This document shows positions 27,462 to 38,500 of a stretch of 64,000 nucleotides of DNA, piece by piece. The notes under the pieces are model-generated. The model made no database searches and was not told the DNA's origin. It worked only from the letters and a program-made list of their open reading frames with translations. This stretch comes from Bacteroidota bacterium (GTDB lineage Bacteria > Bacteroidota > Bacteroidia > M30B66): NCBI GenBank assembly GCA_027490225.1, contig JAIXYK010000053.1:1-64000 (forward strand). The letters run 5' to 3'. The translations under genes and the position numbers were made by a program. Numbering within the stretch: the stretch's first letter is position 1; each line of letters begins with the position of its first letter.

Positions 27462-29414
27462 TCAGTATTCGAGTTTCTCTACAAAATACATATCAATTTC
27501 ACCTTTTCCCTTTGCAGAAACTTTACCCCGGTGTTCGCATTGGAATTTATCTTTCACTAATTCATATGTGGTGCTGCTTATATTCACTTTTCCTGGAGCC
27601 CCTGAAGATTCCATTCTAGAAGCGGTGTTAACAGTATCACCCCAAATATCATAAGCGAATTTTTTTACGCCAACAATTCCAGCAACAACAGGCCCAGTGT
27701 GAACACCAATACGAATTTCGAAGAATGGTAATCCTTCAGCAATTTTTCGGGCTTTCCCATCTTCAATAAATTGCCGTATTTCAAATGCTGCATTCACAAT
27801 ATCAACGGCATGTGTTGCGCTTGGCATAGGTATTCCACCTGCTGCCATATAAGCATCACCAATTGTTTTTATTTTTTCAATTCCGTATTTCTCCATTATT
27901 CTGTCGAATGCAGAAAAACACTCATGAATATCTCTTACCAATTCCTTTGGTGTCAACTTCTCAGACATGGCAGTAAAACCTTTGAAATCTGTAAACAATA
28001 CCGAAACTTCATTGAATAGTTTGGCTTCTGCTTCCCCTTTTTCTTTTAATTCTTCGGCTACTTCTTCTGGAAGAATATTCAGTAATAATTCATCACTTCT
28101 TTTCTTCTCCTTCCCAATTCTGTTGCGTTGTTTAAAAAACACTGCTGCAAACAAAAGAACAATTGCAAAACCTCCTATAAAACTATTTCTTACAATTTTT
28201 TGTCGGGTAATTTCTTGTTCTTGGATTTCTTTATCTTTGGTTAAAAGGCTGATTTTCGATTCTTTTTTCTCAATATCAAAATTCAATTGTAATAATCCGA
28301 GTTTTTTGTCCGTATTATTGTTGTAAATACTGTCTTTTATTGAAATTAAGAGATTTTGATATTTGTAAGCACTCGAATAATCTTTTAATTTTCCATAAGA
28401 ATTTGATAGACCTTCATATGCTTCTTTAATTTCTTGTAAAGCATTTAACGTCATTCCTGTATCTACCGCTTCTTTATAAATGTCTACTGCTTTATTAAAA
28501 TCATTTTTAGATTCGTAAGTTTGAGCAAGACCAATAAGCGATTGAACTAAATCTAATTTTAAATCTAATTTTTTCGAGATTTCTATTGCGTTTTTATGAA
28601 CACTGAGTGCTTTATCTAAATTATTCGAACTTGTGTAAACTTTACCCAAATAATTTAAAGCATAAGGCTCACTTTCAGTTCCCCTGCAGGCATTTAATGA
28701 TTCATTAAGATATTTTATGGAAATGTCATAATTTTTCTTTTTAAAATACAACTCTCCTAAATTCATAGAAGTAGTTCCTATTGTATATGAGTCATTAATA
28801 ATTTTACTAAGAAAATTTGCCCGTTCTAAACTCGCTAAAGCCTTGCTAAATGTAGCTTTTTTATTCATGTAAATAGTACCTACATTCGCTAAGCATGTTA
28901 CAATTCTTAGAGTGTCATTTATTTCTTCAGCAATTTTTAATGCCTTTAAATCTAATTCAAGCGATTTAGCATCATCGCCTTCTGTAAAAAAGGCCGAAGC
29001 TTGATTTCCTAAAATATTGGCAATCCCTTTTTTATCTCCAATTTGCTTGTAAATAATTAAAGCATTTTCCCAATTTAAAATTGCTTGTTTATAATCACCT
29101 TTTAAATAGTAAGCAGTACCAATGTATTTGTTGGCTAATGCTTCTCCTTTTTTAAATTTTATCTTTTCTGCTAATGTTTTCGTTCGTGTTGAAATGCTAA
29201 TCGAAGAATCTGTGTTATCATTAAGATAAGACTTACTTAATTCATTCAATAACTCTACCCTTCTTTTTTCGTCAGTAGTTTTTTCTAAAATAACTTTTAA
29301 ACTATCTGTTTCTCCAGCAATTGAATCATTTACCACAATTATTCCCACTAAGAAAACCAACAATAAAAGTGGTAAATAAAACTTGTTGGTCATGCCATTA
29401 TTGTTATTGCGCAA
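27462..29414 (-). CDS. TPR-containing class III adenylate cyclase
   Basis: 650 residues; the ATG 7 codons in (MTNKFYL) is an equally good start. Signal-like or membrane leader, TPR repeats (~40-380), a membrane helix ('SFIGGFAIVLLFAAVFF'), a helical linker ('SDELLLNILPEEVAEELKEKG') and a C-terminal cyclase domain. Metal-binding Asps are in VLFTDFKGF and TIGDAY. Substrate-choosing residues are Lys in KIKTIGD and Asp in YDIWGDTVN, which favour ATP over GTP. The Asn/Arg pair (VNTASR) for catalysis is intact. It should be active and make cAMP in response to a periplasmic TPR signal. It is convergent with the upstream T9SS gene. Confidence 0.92.
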   Translation of the reverse strand: MRNNNNGMTNKFYLPLLLLVFLVGIIVVNDSIAGETDSLKVILEKTTDEKRRVELLNELSKSYLNDNTDSSISISTRTKTLAEKIKFKKGEALANKYIGTAYYLKGDYKQAILNWENALIIYKQIGDKKGIANILGNQASAFFTEGDDAKSLELDLKALKIAEEINDTLRIVTCLANVGTIYMNKKATFSKALASLERANFLSKIINDSYTIGTTSMNLGELYFKKKNYDISIKYLNESLNACRGTESEPYALNYLGKVYTSSNNLDKALSVHKNAIEISKKLDLKLDLVQSLIGLAQTYESKNDFNKAVDIYKEAVDTGMTLNALQEIKEAYEGLSNSYGKLKDYSSAYKYQNLLISIKDSIYNNNTDKKLGLLQLNFDIEKKESKISLLTKDKEIQEQEITRQKIVRNSFIGGFAIVLLFAAVFFKQRNRIGKEKKRSDELLLNILPEEVAEELKEKGEAEAKLFNEVSVLFTDFKGFTAMSEKLTPKELVRDIHECFSAFDRIMEKYGIEKIKTIGDAYMAAGGIPMPSATHAVDIVNAAFEIRQFIEDGKARKIAEGLPFFEIRIGVHTGPVVAGIVGVKKFAYDIWGDTVNTASRMESSGAPGKVNISSTTYELVKDKFQCEHRGKVSAKGKGEIDMYFVEKLEY

Positions 29415-29519
29415 ATCTAAACAAATGTTAAGAAAAATTGAGTATTTAAAACTATGTAGTTTTTGAAATCTTTTTCTATTTTTTAGTTATTGCTAATCAA
29501 TTACAAAATAATCAAATAA

Positions 29520-29548
29520 AAAAGGCCAGTCAAAAAGACTGGCCTTTT
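29520..29548. terminator. Bidirectional rho-independent terminator
   Basis: A perfect 12-bp stem AAAAGGCCAGTC / GACTGGCCTTTT with a 5-nt A loop, flanked by A and T runs. On the minus strand it follows the stop of the 4231-residue gene (29560) by 11 nt. The flanking A and T runs allow it to act on either strand. Confidence 0.85.
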
Positions 29549-29559
29549 AATTATTTAAT

Positions 29560-32500
29560 TTATTGTTTTATATATCGCAATTCTTGAACCCTAGATTCGC
29601 CTTCAATTCGAATGAGGTATAAACCGCTGGCTTCTTTATCTAAACTTATTGTCATCCTTTCAACACCAATTGGTATAATTTCATTTTTAACCAATTGCCC
29701 GTTGGATGAATATACTTTTAAAGTCTGTTGATAGTCGCTACGAATTGCATCTATCATAAACTGACCATTACCTGGATTTGGATAAACAATCGCTTCGGCT
29801 CCCTCAATTTTCGCAATTTCTTCTTCAGGAGCTTCTCCTTCAATTTTACAAGTAGTAGTGCATATAGAAATACAACGAACACTTGAGCTTCCACAACTAT
29901 TATTTGCTTTAACCCCTACGCTTCCATTAGAAGTTCCGAATTTTACAATAATTGAAGCTGTTCCTTGTCCGCTGGTAATAGTAGCTCCGCTAGGTACTGT
30001 CCAAGTATAAGTTAGGCCACTTATTCCAGTTACAGAATAAGCAACATTTTGTTGATTTCTGCAAACAGTAGTTGGTCCAGATATTATTGATGGAGTAGCA
30101 GGTAAGCGACTTAAACTTAGACATTGTGCAGCACTTGTACCGCAACCATTTACTGCGGCCACAGTAATATTTCCACTTGTAAAGTTTGCAGGTATACTAA
30201 CCGTTATACTGTTACCATTATTTGTAATAATGTTGGCACCTTGTGGTATTGTCCAATTGTAAGAACTTGCATTTGCAACTGCTGCAATTGAATAAGTAAA
30301 TGTACCTCCTCCGCATAGATTGTTGGTTAGTCCAGAAATTGAACCTGGTTTTGAAGGTAAATTTCTGCTCAAAGTTAAGCTGCGTAGAGAACTTTGTCCA
30401 CATCCATTTACAGCACGAACACTTAACGTTCCGCCAGTATATCCTGAACCAAAACTTAAACTAATGCTATTGGTTCCAAGACCAGCAGTAATAGTGGTTC
30501 CAGTAGGAATTGTCCAACTGTATGATGAAGCATTATTGACAGCTGCAACTGAATAAGTAAATACGTCACCAGAACAAGCTTTATTGTTTCCGCTAATGCT
30601 ACCAGGAGTGCTTGGAGTAGAGACGCTTAATGCTAATGATCTTTCAGAACTATTAGCACATGCAGAAATTGCTCGCACTTTAATACTTCCGCCACTAAAA
30701 GTAGAACCTATTAATACTTGAATACTTGTAGTTCCATTTCCATTTGAAATTGTAATACCTGAAGGAGGTGTCCAAGTATATGATGTTGCATTGGCCACAG
30801 CAGCGATTGAGTATGTTACTAAATTACCAGTGCCTCTGAATGCGCATATGTTCACAGGACCAGAAATTGTTCCCGGAGTTGCAGGTGCAGTTCTAGTAAC
30901 TGAAATACTTCTTTGAATTGAAGAGCCACAACCACTCACTGTTACACTCACATTTCCACTGTTAAATGAAGAGGCAAATCTGAAGCTAATAGAAGCAGTG
31001 CCTTGTCCTGTTACATTGGTTGAGCCTGAAGGTAAAGTCCAAACAAATGAACTTGCATTTGTTGTCTGAATCGAATAAGTAGCTATTGTTCCATTGGTTC
31101 CTTGGTGAGGACAAGAGTTTGTAGGACCAGTAATAGCACTTGCAGTTGGAGCAGGTGTTATAGTAAGTTGTAAAATTCTGCTTGTGCATCCATCTTGGAA
31201 ATTGTATGTTCCAGATTGATTGTAAGTTTGGTTGTTTGCAGTCCATGTATAAGTTCCACAAGCTGTTGCTGTAGTTACAACTGGAGCAGGCTCTGTTCCT
31301 GTTACATCCCATTCGCATGATGTAGTATTAAATGTTGCAGTTTGCCAGCATGCCAATCCTGTTGGTTGAGGAGCTTGCGTTCCTGTTACAACCCAAGAAC
31401 AAGAAGTTGTATTGAAAGTGGCAGTTTGCCAACAAGCAAGGCCAGTTGGTTGTGTTGGTTGTGTTCCAATGTTTTGCCATTGACATGTTGTGTTGTTTAA
31501 AACATAATTATCCCAGCAATTTTGAGGTTGAAGTGTTACCGGCTGTCCAAGTTGAATCCAGAAACGAGGAAGTTCCTGGGCTGTACCTGGCCCATTTACA
31601 AATGTTATATTACCAGTAGCTGTGATATCTCCAAATACTCCTGAACTGTTTTTGATATTTTGAGAAACAACCGTGCTATTATTTGCCATGTAGTTTCCAA
31701 AATTAGCTCCATTGATATTTAGATTTTGCACAGTTACACTAGCACCTGTATTTGGAGCATTTACAGCTGCTCCTTGCAAGAATATATTCAAATAATTAAA
31801 TCCTTTGTTAACTAAACTGCTTGATGTAGATGACACTGATTCTCCTGAACCAAATGAGAAGTTGTTATTCCAATCAATAGACCAGGTTGTTGCGCCGGTT
31901 GCAGCATTGTAAGTGAATTTGAAATTACGTGTTTGGCCGTCACCCCAAATTGGGGTACCACTTGGATTTAAGTTTAATCCTACACCATTTGGAGGAGGAC
32001 CAGGATTAGCAGGTGTGAACAATACCGCTTCAAATCCTGAAGCACCCCATCTTGCTCTGGCTTCAACTGAAGGTGAAACTGAAAATAAATCTGTTGTTGC
32101 AATAGGAATAGCAGTTGGACTTACAAAATTTTCCACAGGTTGAGTTCCTGATACTTGCCATGCACAAGATACAGTATTGAAAGTTGCAGTTTGCCAGCAA
32201 GCTAATCCAGTTGGTTGAGGAGCTTGAGTTCCAGTTACATCCCAAGAACACGTTCCTGAATTGAAGGTTGCAGTTTGCCAGCAAGCTAATCCAGTTGGTT
32301 GAGGAGCTTGTGTTCCTGTTATATCCCAAGAACAAGTCTCTGTATTGAAATTTGCGGTTTGCCAGCAAGCTAATCCAGTTGGTTGAGGAGCTTGTGTTCC
32401 TGAAACATCCCATGCACAAGATACTGTATTGAAAGTTGCAGTTTGCCAGCAAGCAAGTCCTGTTGGTTGCTCAGGTTGAGTTCCTGAAATTTCCCAAGCA

Positions 32501-35500
32501 CAAGTATTTTGATTGAAGGTTGAAGATTGCCAGCAAGCAAGTCCTGTTGGTTGAGCCGGTAGAGAAGGCTGGCTAATACTTCCTGAAACTGTAAAAGAAC
32601 AACCGTTGGCATCTGTTACAACAAACGAATAATTACCTGCGGAAACAGTTTTTACACCATCGCCAGTGTAAGGAGCAGTTCCACCTGATGCAATAATGTT
32701 TACAGTAGTGGTTCCTCCGAAGCAAGTAATTGTTCCTTCTTCGGCGATAGCTGTTGGACCAGCTGATACAGTAAGAGTGCCGTTTTCGTAAACTGGGATA
32801 TAATTAGGAACAGAATCCAATTGGACCAAATTTGAAGGAACAATGGTATATGAACCAGGACTTAAATTACCAGGACTAACAGGATTATTATCAGCATCTA
32901 GAATTGTAAAATCAGGACCACTAGCCACTACATTGCTATCTACAGATTCATATTGATAAATAGAATTTGTAAAGGTGTATTCTGGTTGAACTCCTTGACA
33001 ATTTACAGTTTTATCATCTGCTTTTACTGAAAGCGTTTCTGGGGTAATAGTTAAGTTTCCTAAACCATAAGAAATATCAAAATTCTCAGACATTAAAACC
33101 CCAGGTGCAATATACCAATTACCAACAGTTACACCAGTTATCATATTCATTGATGTATAACCTACAATTGAATCATTTTCTAGTAAACCATCCTCGTCAT
33201 CCACAAAATCTAACGAGTCTACAATTAATACTGCATTTTCGTTGCTTTCATCATTAAATGTTGTAGTATTTACTGAACGTTTACCATTTACTGAACGTTT
33301 GCCGTTTACAGAGCGTTTTCCATTAACTGTAGCTTCTCCATTTACAGAACGCTTTCCATTAATTGCAGCACTTCCATTTACAGAACGTTTTCCGTTTACT
33401 GCCAAAGTACCGTTGTAGAAAGTGGCATTTGCAGAATCAACTTGATAATCAAACAAAGATTCTACAGCTAATGGAATATAATCAGTAGTATCATTCACAA
33501 AACCATTTACAGAACGTTTTCCATTTACAGAACGTTTTCCATTAACAGAGCGCTTTCCGCTTGTTAAGAAACTCATATTTGTTAAATCATCACCCGTTAA
33601 AAACCTTCCATTCACTGATCTCTTTCCATCTACTAAAACAACAGCATTAGACATTGTAGATTGATGCTCTGTTTCTAAAGAATCTAAGAAAACAGCCTGA
33701 TCGGCAGGATCTATATTAGTTAAGTCATAAGTGTAATTGAATTTTATTTCTTTTCCTTTTATTGACTCTCCAAATACTAATGTGGTATCTTTAGGTGTAA
33801 CAAGTAGAGGCATTCTAATGATGCTTAACACTCCATCTACAAATTGATAATTATAGAATTCTGATAAAGCTTGAGATTGCGGATTACTTAAATCAGTTAC
33901 AGATGAAGAAGCTCTTCTTAAGTAAAGACCAACACTTGATAATGTAGTTGCAGTAGACGTATAAGTTAAATCTGTTAAACCTAAACTTTCTAATGAAAGC
34001 CCTGTGTTAGCCAATGGAGTTCCATTAATAGTTACACTGACTTCATATGGAGGAATTTTTTCTCCATATTTTTTAACTGCATTATTTACTGTAACTTTTA
34101 CATTCTGAGGAATTGTTCCAAATAAATACAATGAGTCGCTCATTCCACCATCTAAACCATTTGTAGTAATAGAAGGGTTATAAACTGTTAATGGAGGGTT
34201 TCCAAAGAATGGTGGAAGTTGAACAGTTAACTCATTCTCACTAATTACAGTTGCAGGAATAGTATCGTATTGGAAGATTACAGATGCATTTTCATCAAAA
34301 TAATCTCCATTTAATGTGATATTTACAACATCTGTGCCTGGAGTATTTGTGGTATTTTGAGTAGTAAAACCACTAACAATAGGAACTGGATTTGCAAAAG
34401 ATGCTATTGCTGCCTCTCCTTGAATAAAACCAGCACCAGTTAAATCATCTTGGCCATCAGGCCCCATGTCAATTGATGTTCCTTGCAATAAGGCTTTCAT
34501 TTGAGCACTTGAGAAACTTTCACCGTTAAAATATCTTCCTTTAGCTTCTTGCAATAAAGCAGCTAGACCTGCAGCATGTGGCGCAGCAGCTGAAGTCCCA
34601 AAGAAGTTAGGGAATAAGTCTCCATCAATTGCATTTCCTTCCGCAAAACCAAAATCTACAGTAGTATTTACTCCGTTTGGAGCTACAAAATCAGGTTTGT
34701 TTCTATTTACCCCATTTATTAGAACTCCTCCTTTTGAAGAGAAAGAAGCAACAGTAGGAGTATTGACACCATAAGCAGGAGTGTTTTTATATAAAACTGC
34801 ACCAACTGCCATTGCACTCTCAGCATTTGCTTGGGCTAAGATTGTACCTTGACCTTGGTTGAACTCAACTATGCTACCATCACCTCTGAAAATTACATAT
34901 TTGAACCGAACATTCTCTGTACCTCTTTTTCTAGTAACGATAATTTTTGCATTCACGTTTGATTCAACAACAAAAGGAAGAACTTCCAATGGATCACCAC
35001 CTATGTTATTTCTGTTGAATCCGAATTTACGGGCACCTGAATCTTCAATCAAATAAATATCTAAATCGTTTGATGCTCCTTCTGATTGTCCTAATGAATA
35101 AAAATCATCTTCCCATTGCAATGCAATAGTATAAGTACCTCTTGTTAATGAAAGTTTTTGGTAAACTTCTCCTCCTCCAAAGTCATGCGCTAAGCCAGTA
35201 AAAGTAGCTGGGGCTGGTACAGGAGAGAAAATTCCTTCGTAAGACTTTTGTCCGAAGTTTCCAGCTGAAGTGAAATAGTTAACTCCTGTTGCAGAAACAT
35301 CTTCTACAGCTTGAGCAATTACACCGTCTTGGAAAAATGGCTCAGTAATATAAGTGATGTCATCTACTATAACTTTGCACCCTAAATCGCGCAATTCTTT
35401 AATTCCATCTGCAAAATTTCCTGCACTAATGAATCCTGATTTGAAGTATAGTTGCGCATTTGGTGCAACGTCGTGCACAATTTGTAACATCGCTCGTCCC

Positions 35501-38500
35501 TCATCCGTAGCTTTTCCGTATGGGTATTCTTCTAAAACTGTAACTGGTAAAGGATAATTTGGATTATCTATACCTGGTAAATCTTCGTTTTCTACGTCTC
35601 TTCCTGCTGGATCATTTGCTTTGGTATTGTAACTATCTGACAATACACCTACTTTAATTCCGTTTCCTGATACTTCCCAGCCTTGTTTTACTCTGTCTGT
35701 AGTTTGCGCAGTATCTCCTTGTGTAACGGTTAAACCAGTTCGAGGAAACGCACTTGCAATTGGAGAATAATAAGGTCTAACATAATTGATTAAAGTAGCT
35801 AAAGAGTCTAACTTTCTAAGTTTTGAAATTGGGTAAAATCCTGTGATAATGAGCGTAGAGTCTCCATTGTCAATAATATCAGTTAAACCATATTCTGGAG
35901 TTTGTAATAATGCTAATAAACCCTGGTATTCATTAATATTCGAGATGATTTCTATCAATACTTTTGTTTCTTCGGGTGTATTACCATCTTGTGTAACAAA
36001 AATATTGTTAACGTTATTTGTGTCCACAACAGAAGCTGGGAATAAGAAAAGCTGTGTTAACTCAGAACCAATGAGGTTACTGATTGTATCATTAACTGGT
36101 GGTTGGTAATACGGGATAATACAATCCGTAATTATAGCTTGTACGCTAACTGATGCATTACATCCATTTGCATCTGTAACTTGGTAATTATAATTTCCTG
36201 GAGGAAGATTTAATGTATCATCACCAGTAAATACGTATGGAGGAAGTCCATTAGTGACTACTAAATCAACATCGCCAGTCGAAGCATTCACCTCATTACA
36301 TATGAATAACGTGTTACCAGTTGTAGTAGAAAGTGAAATATTACATGTTACAAGATTATCAATATTTCCATCGCAATTGTCATCTATGCCATTTACAATT
36401 TCTGCAGCAGAAGGGTTTTGTGCTGAATTGTAATCATTACAATCTGAACCAACTGTAGTTAAACCAGCAATTGGTGAGCATGAGTAAATTGGATTTCCAA
36501 CATTCCCAAATCCATCTGCGTCAAAATCTGGGTAATATATGTCTGCAGGAGTAACTGTAATGTTTTGAGTGCAAGTTGTAGCTAAATTATTAATGTCAGT
36601 TGCTGTCCAAGTTACAGTGGTTGTTCCTATTGGGAAACAAGCTGGTGCGTCATTGGTAATGGTAACACTTGAACAATTACTAGTAGCAGTTGCAACAGGG
36701 CTTCCAACGATGATAAGACCAATTGCATTGCTTGGTATGTTATCGTAGTTTTTAGGTTGACAGAAGAAATCGAGTGTTACAAATTGCGTTAGATAATATA
36801 CACCTGGTTGAGTTGGAGCTGTGAAACTACCTCCGAAAAATGAATTTGTGTATCCATTGGATATATTGTCTTCGCACTGTAATCTATTTGAAGTTGCCCC
36901 AATTCCTATTGAAGATTGTACTACACAACCCGGGCAAAATCCTGTTATTGGATCGAAAGCTACCGAAAGGTCATATGCCAAATTCACTTGACTACCTGGA
37001 GCAACAGTAGCTTGGTTGCTACCTCCATTAATGGAGACATTGGAATAAGTAATAAAACGATCAAAAGTTTGCAATACTATAGGTGAAGCAATCGGCTGTA
37101 TGTTAAAGGAAACATCGCAATTTCCTAACGCGTTTGATTGACAAATTGTAATGTCTGAAGGGCAGTTTGTAATAATTGGCGGTTCTGTGCAAGTAACAGA
37201 GCAATCAAATTCAAATGAAGAAGAAGCGTCTTTACCAATGCTCCAATTGGAATTCATATAAGCAACTTCATTTACACCAATACAAGAAAGGTTTGGGTTG
37301 CCAGTTGCGTCAAAATTTATAAAATTTAAATTGTTTGTGTTTTTAACATTTAAACTCTGAAGCTGGTTATTGTTAATATAAAGTTCAATTAATGAATTAA
37401 GATTTGAGACGTTTAAATCTGTAATATTGTTATTTCTACATCTTAAAAATTGCAAATTAGTGTTGTTTGAAACATTCAAATTCGTCAAATTATTGAAATC
37501 AACGTTTAAATCACTTAAATTAGTTAAACTTGAAACATCAATATTTGAAAGGTTATTGTTTTGTAAATTAAGCTGACTTAAGAAGTTAAATGCAGAAAGA
37601 TTAACATCAGTTAAATTATTAGTACTTAAGTTGAGGAAATTGATGTTTGGAGGAATAGCAGCATTAATTGATGCAATTTGATTGTCTGATGCATTTAATC
37701 CAAATAGATTGGTAAATGCCTCAATGCCTGTAAGGTCAGTAATATTTTGTCCTGAAACATCTATAGAGTAGTCTATAGTTTGAGCTTCTGAACATTCAAT
37801 TTGTCCATTATCATTCGCATCTAATCCAGGAATAGCAAGCAATGCATTTTTGAAGTTTACATCTGGAATGTTTACAATACAAATCGGGGGAGGACAATTT
37901 GTACCTGTTACAACTCCACCTGGAGCAACCCAATTTGAGCTTGTTCCGTCTAAAGCAAAGCTTTGAAGTGTTCCATTGTAACCATTTCCACTTCCATCTA
38001 TTAAAGCTAATTCTGTTGGGTTAGCAATGCCATCAAAACCTTGATTGAAATGATAAGCAGCGGCTAAATCTGTTTGAGGTGTAATTTCGCAATTCAAATT
38101 AGCTAGAATTTCAGATTCAGAAATAACGCGCGTCCAAACCCTTAACTCATCAATATTACCATCGAAATTATTATTTCCGTAGGCTGCATCACCTATGTAC
38201 ATATCAGTACTTCCATCTCCAAGGAATGAAGACGGAGAAATATCAGATGTTATTAAAACACCATCTCTGTAAATTTTCCTTTCTTTGGTTACATCATCGA
38301 AAGTACAAGCCCAATGGTGCCAGTTGAAATCTGGTGTAACAGCAATTCCTAAATCGTTTTGATAAAAATTAAACATAAAGAAATTGCCGTTTGGAGCAAA
38401 TCCAATATGCAGCGATTGGTTTTGGCCAAAATTTGGTCCTTGAGCAAAAGCTATATTATAGTTTGCGTTACCAGACTGTTTTAACCACATTTCAACAGAG

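Noticed and set aside
32121-32553. ~84-bp tandem repeats that could be taken for a non-coding satellite
   Set aside because: They encode a clean 28-residue Cys/Trp repeat in frame within the giant gene.
33266-33632. Regularly spaced near-identical DNA motifs that could suggest a CRISPR array
   Set aside because: They are in frame within a long open reading frame, vary by synonymous codons, and have no unique spacer of constant length.
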